Made by a program: the position numbers and the translations under genes. The notes below the pieces were generated by a model. It was not told where the DNA came from and made no database searches. It worked only from the letters and a program-made list of their open reading frames with translations. A stretch of DNA of 64,000 nucleotides from Gymnogyps californianus (lineage: Eukaryota; Chordata; Aves; Accipitriformes; Cathartidae). Positions 55,090-64,000 of this stretch are shown one piece after another (position 1 is the first letter of the stretch; every line of letters begins with the position of its first letter). The DNA is taken from assembly GCF_018139145.2 (NCBI RefSeq), contig NC_059481.1, forward strand, positions 13,256,368 through 13,320,367. Direction: 5' to 3'.

Positions 55090-58000
55090 CTGTAAAAGAT
55101 AAGAAAGATCCTTAGCTACATACTTAGATATCAAGCATGAGTTTTTCTTGCTTAAAAATATATAGATGGAATAGGTCTGGCTGAGGACTGCTCAGGGCCT
55201 GGAGGTAGGCATGGGAAAGACCAAAGCCAGTAGCTTCACTTCCTAAGTGAAGCTTCTGAAGTGAAGCCACGGGAAGCTTGTTTTTTCTCACCTCCGTGCA
55301 AAGCACAGCAGAGAGGTCTCTCTGGTGTGCATCCTATGTTTTCTGAGTGGCTCATCTGTGACCCTGATGTCTGATTTCCAAACTGTGGAGTAGTCCTCTC
55401 CTTAGCTCAACACTGTGACTGTGCTTCAGGCACACTTAGTGCTGTTCTGTGCAAGTGGAGATGGCCTGGTTTGAAGTCTGCTCACCCTTCAGCTGCTGTC
55501 AAGCGCTCTTTCTGAACTGTCAGTCAGGCATACTGTAGGATGCCCTCTCTTGTGACCACTGATGCCACATAACAAACTAGTAAATGCCCTGAAAAATCCT
55601 GGTTTGGATTTTTCAAGTTGCCATTCTTGATACTGAAACTTGAGATTTCTTTTAACATTATTCTCAGTCCAGGTCTCAGGTCCTTTCTATAAAACAGGGA
55701 AAAATACTGCCCTTTGGGGGTTCTCAGGTGCTGTGAAAATATATATTTTAACATAAATGAAGCTCAGAAAAAAGATCAATGATGATCTCCATGATAAAGC
55801 CTACAGTAACTAGGAAGCAAGGCAGGTCATTGACCCCTGAATTGAGAGAAGTCCGCTCTGACCTGGAGCTTGCACACTTTGTCCCTTCTGTGATATGAGG
55901 GAGGTGTGAAAAGAGCATGTGGATGCGAAATGCAAAGCTGTATGATAAAGCAGATGCACATGGGACAACATTAAAGGTGCAAAGGCAATTTTAACGCTGA
56001 CTTCCCAAGCCCACTCTTTCCAACCAGCCTGTATTAACAACAGCACATGAAATAATGCTAGGACAGAGACAGTGCTCTGTCAGAGCTGAAACGTCCCCGC
56101 AGCCCTCCACTGTTCACCAGCATGAACAAAATCACAGCTACAGAACTACTCAGGTAAATTTTATCAGCAGTTTACTCCTACAATCAAAAGAGTTCATGGA
56201 AAGATTTCAGCTGAATATTAATGAACTTATAGTTACATCTAGTCCTAGAGCTAAGTGAAGCATATGAAAGCTTTAAAACCACTTTCTCACAGTAAAAAGC
56301 CAAAAAGTCAGTCAGACATCAAGGTTATCAGAGCTTCTGCAGAAGCTTTCACATAAGCTTTGCTTTCAAACTACTTTTTACGGTCTTTGTAGTTTCGAGT
56401 ACTTGCTATCACCTCAAATTTATATCATCAATATTTAACTAATATTCCTGAGGATTACTTAGCTAACAAAGTCAACACAGTCAGTGACTTATTAGAAAGC
56501 AACTTCTCGAACCAGTGAAAAATGCTAAGAAACTTCCCCCTCTCTGGTTTTATATCAATGACTGAAAACAGTCCAGCCTACTGGATCTGTAAGAAAACAC
56601 ACACAGAAGTTTACCGTTTGTCTTCTGGCACTGCAGACATGGGTGTGGATTCTACAGCTAGCAATATCTTACTATAGACAAAAACACTGAAGTTAGGCAG
56701 AAATACTGTTTATGCTAAAGGCGATAAAATAAATCATGCAAATTCTAACATATTAAACAGAGAAAAGGTCTTGACACATACCAGAAAATGTTGTCTGGCT
56801 CCCCCAAAGACTTTTTTCCCCATAATTATAACAATAAGGCTTGCTTTAGAAGCTACTACTAACTAGAAAAGTGAATTAAGAAGTATTTTTCCTACCAAAA
56901 TGAAATTAAATTACATAAATTAAAATGAGCATAATTAAGCTCGTCTGGAACCCTGCTGCCTAAATAAGATTTTCAGATGATTGCTCAGTGTTTGCTCAGT
57001 TTACAGACACAGATACTATTACAGTGAAGAATGTTTAAGTCCATGACCATCAATTATCAAAAATATATAACAAAGAATGTTACTACCTAAAAACTTGCCT
57101 GCTATCTTAAGACGTCATAAATTCTTCTGATAGCTCAGATGGCATCAAACTTCACATTTATTTCCCCTAGTAAAAATTAATTCACACGAAAGCAATTCCC
57201 TGCCACTTTCCTATGACTGCAGTTGGAAGACTTATTGCAGTAACCCTAGACCGCCTCTTTGCTCAGATAGGGACATGCCAGCAATGAGCAATGGAACAAA
57301 TATAGATGTGCCCTGGCTGTCCTTCAGCAGCGTGCTACTTGAGTGTCACCAGAATGAATGTCATACACTGAGAAAAGGCTCTGAAGTTGATTCCTGGATC
57401 TGAAGTACTTGGAACAATTATAGAGAGCCCTCGCTAAAGCCAGAGCACCCTCTCACTTTCTGAGGTGGTATTAATAAACCCTGCAGAGTGCAGTCATTGA
57501 CTCTAGGTGTGATTTCCAAGCTGTGGTGCTAGGCAGAGTACTGAGTGTGGGATACACAACATGTGCATCCTGCACAAACTAACTCAAATGGCTGGACGCA
57601 TGCTTACAGCATGGCTGCACAATTAAATGGAAGTATCTGTTCTGTTCTTTGCAAACGTTTAATGGCAAAGTCCTCTCTATTAAATTAGCAGAAGCTTTAC
57701 TATGGGTTTGAGTTGGAATCAAGATCAAATTCTAGAAAAAAATATTAAAATTCAGGATTTAGAAAAAATCAGAAATCATAATGTTGCATACACTTATACA
57801 TACACACACATCCCCACCCTGTATGTGTATGCTAGACCTCTGGAAAGCTAATTATAGTGAAGAAAGTGGCGAATGGCCCGGCTAGGGAGGGTTTTCACAG
57901 GAACATATCCCTTCAGTCTGCACTCAGTAGTGCTTCACCTGATAAAAACCAGGCTGTATATTACCACTGATTATTGTGATTACTATAGCACTTGAGCTTT

Positions 58001-59360
58001 ATGTATCCACTCAAACCCACAGTTGTCCAGCATACATAATCTTCTCCTTGTGAAAATGCTACTGAGCCAGCCTTGCTGGCAAGAGATTTTTAAGCACGTT
58101 TGAGAACATCTCATTCTATATGTCTTGAGCTCAGGGGACAGCGCAAGGGGAAATGTCTATTGGATCTCGACGCAGCTCTGCTTTTTCCTCCTTTTCCAAT
58201 TAAACCTGGTGTCATTTCCTCACATTTCTAGCAGTGCAATTGTTTGCTGTTTTGGTAAGGAATTACAAGTTAATTACCCATGTAGTCATGATCTCATTAC
58301 CGATGACAGTGCCTCTATCATCTGTGAGATCAGAGCAGAAATGTTTTCACATAAATGATGTAGCCTTTGCTGAAATGTTAACATTTATGCTGTCAGACAG
58401 ATTTTATTAATTTGTCAAACAAGAACTTACTTTTGCCCTTATACTGTTAAGCTACACTATCTTGCACGCCTTAATTTATTGAAAAATTAGTAGTGTCAGC
58501 TTTGCTTCCGAAGACTAGAATATAACATTCTGTTTACCGTGAATTAAATTCAGCCTTGCACACAAGGCCTGAATAAGAGATATGTGCTATATAAAAACCC
58601 CTTCACTCTCTGCTCCCCTCAGAGGCCTGTGAGGCAGTATTTAGGCGGTATAGTAAGTATGACAACCTTAGGACTGACTTTGATTTAAGGACAAGCACCA
58701 TTTGACTCCAAGGTGGTTTGCGGCCACGGCCTCTGGGTGCGTGGTACAGCAGGCGCTGGGGCCTGGGGCCACCCGCCACCCCCAGGGCTCGAATGCTAAC
58801 ACAGGATAGCGCGCATCTCCATTTTAAAGCGCAGGGAAGGAGCGTGGGGTTTTGGCTGGCTTGGGAGACGTGAACTACTTGTGAAATTTTGCCGGGCCCA
58901 CGGGAATGACGGCTGGGAGGAAAACTGCTCGAACAGGGCAGCTTTCCCTCAGCCAGCGGCCAGAGCCGTGAACGGCTCAAACCCAGGGGTGCAGGGAAAT
59001 GGCGGAGGCCTCCCGAGGTGCGGGGACGCCCTGAGGTAATGCCTGTGCTCCTTCCCGCAGGGCTGTGTGTCTTGTTCACCCTGCCCACCGCTCTTCATAG
59101 AAATAACTGCTTATTTCACATAAATAACCTTTTTTTGCACACTCGGAGCCTTTGTGCGTGCGTTGCGCAGGCCTCGCCTCCCACTCTTTGTTTTATTCCT
59201 TATTTTCGTGCCAGCTGTGTGAGGGCCACCCGCCCCACCCCCCTCCGGCGGCCGCGCCTTAGCCCCGCCCCCGGGCGGCGCCCGCCAATGAGTCCACGAG
59301 CTGCCGGCGACGCGACGCGAGGGGCCCGCCCCCTCGCCGGCTGCGCGCGGCGCCTTTAAG
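55090..59360 (-). other. FSD2 5' region (intron plus unseen 5' non-coding exon) up to WHAMM promoter
   Basis: The TTATCTTTTACAG acceptor at 55090 shows that FSD2 has at least one 5' non-coding exon to the right, but I could not place it. The stretch is AT-rich until about 58.7 kb. A perfect 9-bp inverted repeat lies at 55233-55253, and a short TACA/CA tract at 57793-57815. Confidence 0.6.
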
Positions 59361-60150
59361 AGTTGTCGGTTTCTGTTTCGCTCCGCGGGGGCTGCGCGGC
59401 CGCCGCCATCATGGAGCCGCAGCCCGACAGCCTGGAGGGGTGGGTGGCCGTGCGCGACACCGCCTTCGCCGAGCCTCAGCCGCCGCGGCTCCGCTTCCTC
59501 GTGGGCTGGAACGGCGTGGAGGGCGCGTTCGCCGTGACCTGCCACGGCCGGGCGGAGGCGGCGGCGCAGGCCCCGCAGAGCTGGGCCGGCCTCTTCTCGG
59601 CGCCGGCCCTGCGCGGCATCCACCGGCAGCTGGCGGCCGTCTGTCCGCGCCTGGAGCCTGCCTTCCCCGCGCTGCCGCCCACGCTGCCCGGCGCCGGCGG
59701 CGGCGGGCTCTGGGCCGTGCTGTTCCCCGGCGGCGCGGCGCCGGGCGAGGCCGAGGTGCAGGAGCTGTGCCGGGAGCTGGAGCTCTACCTGGGCTGGGCC
59801 CTGGAGCTCTGCGGCGGCCGTGTGGTGCTGGACGCCCTCTTCGCCGCCGACCGCTGCCGCGACGACGAGTACTTCGAGAGTCTGCACGAGCTCCGCGGGA
59901 GGGCCCTGCGCAGCCACCTGGCCCGGGCCAAGGAGGCCCTGCGGCGGGTACGGGCCCCGGGGCCGGGCAGGGGGGCGGAGGGGCCGCCCCGCAGCGCCGG
60001 CGGGGCCTGAGGGGGCCAGGAGCCTGGGCCAGCCCCGCTGAGGGGGCCAGCAGGCGCGCCTGGCCTGGCCTGGGCCTGCTCGCCTGAGGGAGCACAGCGG
60101 CCTGAGGCTGTCCCTGAGGGGTGCGGGGTGAGGGTGCTGCAGGGCCACCC
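58700..60150. promoter_or_regulatory. WHAMM: CpG island and WHAMM promoter
   Basis: GC and CpG content climb sharply, peaking at 59.2-60.0 kb. Just upstream of the ATG are GC boxes (CCCCGCCCCCGGGCGG), a CCAAT box at 59284-59288 and a TTTAAG motif at 59354. Transcription probably starts near 59.36-59.40 kb. The FSD2 5' exon could share this island as a bidirectional promoter, but nothing in the sequence proves it. Confidence 0.8.
59411..59947 (+). CDS. WHAMM: WHAMM coding exon 1
   Basis: This exon has 179 codons ending ALRR, before a GTACGG donor. It encodes the N-terminal half of the membrane-interaction domain. Ala/Gly/Arg-rich loops (about 58-64, 88-104) differ in length from mammals, as expected where GC-rich repeats slip. 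Confidence 0.95.
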
Positions 60151-63100
60151 CCTGCTCTCCCTGCAGGCAGAAAAAGGTTTCCCTCGGTGAAGGACCGCCT
60201 TCGCTAATTTGTGCTGCAGCACAGCTCGCAGGTGCACCTGTCTGAGCCTCAGCTTTAGCACCTCTTGCTCACCTAGGAGTTGCATGCATGAGGCTGGCAG
60301 CCTCTGCTGCAAGAGCTTCAGTCACTCAGGTCAGACTCGCGTTCGGGTCATGTGAGCAAGGGTGACCGAGTCACTAATACCATCTTGCTCATAGTATTGT
60401 CCAACGTTCAGATTACTGCCTACACAAACACTTTTTTGATTGTCTGGAAACTGCTCAGTCAACTTTCTCAAGTACTGAGTGCCATCAGTCTTTGTAAGTG
60501 CTACTTTATTAAGTGGGGAATAAACCAGCTCTGGGTGGGCAGTCAGTATAAGACATTGGGGCGCCTACTTAAGCTGCAAGTGCTCCTACAAAAACACATT
60601 GCTAAAAATATCCAGCAGTGTTGTGCAATGGGTGGAACGATAACCAAAAGGGAGAGTACAATCATGCTCTAATTTTCTAACCTCCCTATGAAGGTCTCAG
60701 ACTGCCAGTTTGCAATAATGCCTATAACTGGGGGATTCTCAGTCAGGTTTTTTATTAAAACCAAACTTAGCCAGGGACCTATGCCAAATAGGTGTTTTGT
60801 AGTCAGAGAAATTGTGTTATGTTTTCTGAAGTGCCAAATTCTGGCCTACTGATTGTAGGAACTAATGATGATGTTAGCCCTTTCTCCCTTTAGTACTGTA
60901 AGTTTCTTCTTGCTGTAGATGTGTTCCTGGATTCCCCCCACCCCCTTGTAGTAAGCATGAATTTAAAGGATGGTATCTAGTAACATAGTTGCAATTAGGA
61001 CATTGGTATGTTAAAACAAGAGTTACAGATACTTTAAGCTCACCAGCATGTTGCTGCTATAGTTTTCTTGCAGTATCTGTTTGCAGTCTATTTCCTGGCA
61101 AAGTAAGCTGAAAGGTGTTTTATGAAAATGATCATGCTTTGGAGGAAAGTTAAGACAGTTGGCTTTAGCCTTCTGTTTCCTGTTTCAGTATTTAACAGCT
61201 GTAACAACATTACTGTTTCGGAAAGACACTGTTTTTAAAAAGACAACTTTAGTTTACATGAGCTTCATGTACAGTGTTACATACAAAAGCTAGGGTTACT
61301 GTAACTGACAGTTACAGTAACTGACAATAACAGTTCATGGCACAGTTAAAAATACATTCTAGCCACCATGCTCTTTTGCAAGCAGCACAAGCATGTACAG
61401 CCATGTAGCGGTTTGGGGCTTGATGGTTAAGTATAACTCGGTACCAGTTATACTGGTATTTCAAACTGTATTTTAGATATGGCTAAATATGCTATAGAGT
61501 GTTGTTGTATTTGCAGGCCTAACGGACCTAAATTCATTATATTGCAATCTAGACCAAGTTACGCAAGATTCAAGAAATAAAACCTGCCTCTTCTGGCACT
61601 AAACTAGCCTTAAGTATCAGAGCATCCTTCTTCCCTTTTTACATCCATGCCCTTCTCACATACTTCATCCTCTGGGCCAAGAAATTCATTTTGAAGAATG
61701 CAGAAGACACTGGTACAAGATGGAGGAGAGTAGTATTGTGTAAATACTTCTTTTTTGCATGTGTGTTCAAAGACAAAGGAAAAAAACTCAAGAGTAATAC
61801 TGTTACAACAACCAGAGGAGTCAGGTGGGCTAATGGTGAACTGGAATTCTATGAAAATAATATCAGATTGTGTAAAAGAAAGGATTTTTTTTTTAAAACA
61901 GAAAAAATATCGCCCCTCCAATCCCCTGTCCCTGCCAAAAAAACCCCTAAAACCTTGTAATGAATAATTGTCTTATGAGTTGACTTTAAAATTTCACTAA
62001 TACTTCCCCTCTACTCACTATAAACATCCTCCAGGAGCAGCATGACCCTCACTACTTGCTTTGAGTATGGGAACCAGAAAGTGAAGTACTGTGTTTCTGT
62101 TTGGCTTCAATAGTGGGGGGAAAAAGCAGACTGTTAAATTGCTGCAGGTGGGCCCTAGGACTGTGTCTGGGCTACCAGGAGGTCCTGGGGCAGCCACAGG
62201 ACTTCGGGGATTATCAGAAATGTTGCAGTTCAGATCCTATTGTTCCCCTGTCCTGCCTGTGCCAGGCCTGGAGGGAGGATGGGTGGGAAATGCTCTTGAG
62301 CTGACTTCCACAGATTTTCTCTGGGGAAGTGCCTACATAGTTGGGAGCTTTGCTCCTGCTGTCTTACCCAGACTCAGCTGGCAAGAGCAAAGGTGATGGT
62401 TTAATTTCAGTGCTTTTCAGTTGCAACACAGTCAAGCTTATGTTTCTAATGCTTTTTCTCAGTGTTGTAGCACCAAACACCCCCTATTCCCTTCCCTCCT
62501 TACAGAGCTGTAGAGCAAACACTGTCCTTCCAGGAAGGTCTGTGTTTCTCAGTGGAACTTAGCTGGCTCACTCTGTCCTGGCACATAGAGCGCACCATAG
62601 TCTCTGCTAGCTGCTGTCAAAGAAACATCTTTGAAGCTTTGACTGGTGCCAGTAAACAAAAGCAATTGAGGGGAAGTTTCCAGCTTTGTATTTTGTCATA
62701 GAAGCAAATAAAGACCTTAAATAAGGACTAGTGTATCAGAAAGGTGGTCGTTCCATGGAAGAATTACAGGTTACAAAGCGTAGTATCATTAGAACTGAGA
62801 TTAGAGTAAACTATGATAAATTATACAAGTGTTAAAGGAATTCAACTGCAGGGTATGCAGTTTCTACTCCTATATCAGGAGTAGAAATCGGTTTCTGAAT
62901 TCTTATTTTTAAATGGCAATCTGATTTTTCTATGACCGAAGTCAGAAATTCTGGATCCAGAAACTCATTTTGTATTAGCAGGCATTTAGTAATTGTGGAA
63001 CCACTGCCAGAGCTAGTTTAAGAATACCTTACTTGTCCTTCCAGTACACAGACTTCCCCAGTTTCCCATTTGTGTTTATAAAAAGCAGCAACCAAGTCAT

Positions 63101-63554
63101 CTGCGCACAGCTATTAGAATTTCTGTGGTGGAAACCCTAGGCATGATACTCCTTGCAGTCTCCCAGTGCAGTATGCAGCAATTAGTGCCTTTAACAGTGT
63201 GGTGTTAAAGATATTTCCAGCTAGGGGCGGCTGCTGAATGCCTGGTGTACCCCTCCTGTGTAGTGGGAAGTCTTGCCTATTCATTGAATGACAAACGGCA
63301 GGTCCTTTCCACCAAAGCTCATCAGCAGTCAGCACACGAATGCAAAGCAGCTAAGTCTGATTTACCTTTTATCCCACTAGGTTCTTCAGCAGCATAAAAA
63401 TGCTGACACAATGGTGGCTTTGATGAAGGTTTATGAAGAAGAAGACAAAGCTTATCAGGATTTGGTCACCATGGCAACACAATTCTACCAGTATTTACTA
63501 CAACCCTTCAGAGATATGCGAGAGCTGGCGACCCTGTACAAACTGGAAATCCTG
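59411..63554 (+). CDS. WHAMM: WHAMM, WASP homolog associated with actin, membranes and microtubules (first two coding exons)
   Basis: A nucleation-promoting factor that activates Arp2/3 on ER-Golgi intermediate membranes and binds microtubules. Exons 59411-59947 and 63381-63554 give the first 237 residues of a protein of about 800. The start MEPQPDSLEGWVAVRD and RLRFLVGWNGVEGAFAVTCH match human MEDEQPDSLEGWVPVRE and LRFLVAWNGAEGKFAVTCH. Exon 2 encodes NADTMVALMKVYEEEDKAYQ and FYQYLLQPFRDMRELATLYK. Both belong to the N-terminal membrane-interaction domain. The coiled coil, Pro-rich stretch and WH2-CA part lie right of the window. The start ATG has a strong context (A at -3, G at +4). Exon 1 is extremely GC-rich, which opens long but meaningless frames in other registers. 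Confidence 0.95.
61295..61321. repeat. 27-bp near-perfect palindrome
   Basis: Arms GTTACTGTAACT and AGTTACAGTAAC are exact reverse complements around GAC. The sequence then continues as an imperfect tandem copy (TGACAATAACAGTT). Confidence 0.9.
62861..62887. repeat. 27-bp perfect hairpin
   Basis: Arms TTTCTACTCCT and AGGAGTAGAAA are exact reverse complements around the loop ATATC. No tail or terminator context accompanies it. Confidence 0.9.
63381..63554 (+). CDS. WHAMM: WHAMM coding exon 2
   Basis: The 174-nt exon lies between TTATCCCACTAG and GTAGGT. It encodes VLQQHKNADTMVALMKVY and EEEDKAYQDLVTMATQF, ending LYKLEIL, aligned with human NTMVALMNVYQEEDEAYQEL. Phase is 0 at both ends. The window ends in intron 2. 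Confidence 0.96.
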
Positions 63555-64000
63555 GTAGGTCTGCCTTTAGAAAGTGAAAGGCCAAGTTATATAGTAGGGC
63601 ATCAGTTGCTCTTGGAGCAGTTCAGACTCAAATCACTTAACATTCCCTACTTCTGTCTGTGCCTACTTTTTTTTCCCCTGCCAAGCCACCAAACGTGACT
63701 GAGAAATTCAGGGTTAGGGCAGAACCACTCTCAGGGAATCTCAGAGTCCATGGTATTGGCTTGAATAGAACTGCAGCTGTCTTCCTACCAGTGTCCTACT
63801 TGCCTCTGTTTTGAGAAATTAAAAGGAAAACATCCCCAAGCTCCACCTCTCTGGGGTTTACTCTCCAATAGGCTGAATTTACAGAGATCTAAGTAGCCTT
63901 CGTTGTGCCACCTTCAGTGGGATTAGTTTGTGGCATTGAGAATGCAACCTCCCAACAATGCTGATGCACCAGATTAACTCAGTTGTGGTGCTAGAACAGA
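63555..64000 (+). other. WHAMM: WHAMM intron 2 (truncated by window end)
   Basis: The sequence after the GTAGGT donor runs to the window end with no further exon visible. The third coding exon must lie beyond. Confidence 0.8.

Larger units (their letters stand above)
59948..63380 (+). other. WHAMM: WHAMM intron 1
   Basis: No exon is visible inside. Two perfect inverted repeats stand out, at 61295-61321 (12-bp arms, 3-nt spacer) and 62861-62887 (11-bp arms, 5-nt spacer). The first 200 bases belong to the CpG island. Confidence 0.8.

Noticed and set aside
59111..60148. 345-codon - strand open frame over WHAMM exon 1 and other long frames there
   Set aside because: Extreme GC content removes stop codons in all frames. 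The + strand frame matches WHAMM residue by residue and the antisense ones match nothing known.

Overview
This is a vertebrate nuclear window, almost certainly from a bird. It carries spliced genes with GT-AG introns, CpG-island promoters, old amniote SINE fragments and one LTR of a type I know from bird genomes. Introns are short to moderate and no recent LINE (CR1) copy with its tail octamers is visible. I cannot name the species.

Layout: (1) 1-~25.6 kb holds the 3' two thirds of PDE8A on the + strand. Fourteen exons (2874-24210) give an uninterrupted 544-residue reading frame from the end of the PAS domain to the native stop. The REC domain and most of PAS lie left of the window. (2) ~25.6-33.1 kb is intergenic with no gene I can support. 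(3) 33.1-37.8 kb has an orphan CpG island followed by good splice sites and an AATAAA on the + strand, best read as a spliced non-coding transcript. Its place just 3' of, and convergent with, FSD2 matches the mammalian SNHG21/SCARNA15 locus. (4) 38.8-55.05 kb is FSD2 on the - strand, complete in 12 coding exons and 786 residues, with a zinc-binding CxxC/HxxH box, coiled coil, two FN3 domains and PRY-SPRY. (5) 59.4 kb to the end is the start of WHAMM on the + strand, with coding exons 1-2 (237 residues) and a strong CpG-island promoter.

The genes work in separate processes: cAMP breakdown (PDE8A), a striated-muscle scaffold (FSD2) and actin nucleation on ER-Golgi membranes (WHAMM). FSD2-WHAMM is the same head-to-head neighbour pair as on human 15q25.2. 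PDE8A, about 2 Mb away in human, sits beside them here, and AP3B2, the expected next neighbour, is absent from the window. I found no undescribed multi-gene system. The most unusual items are the orphan CpG-island transcript, the LTR with in-frame 45-bp repeats, a 23-nt FSD2 microexon and several perfect inverted repeats.
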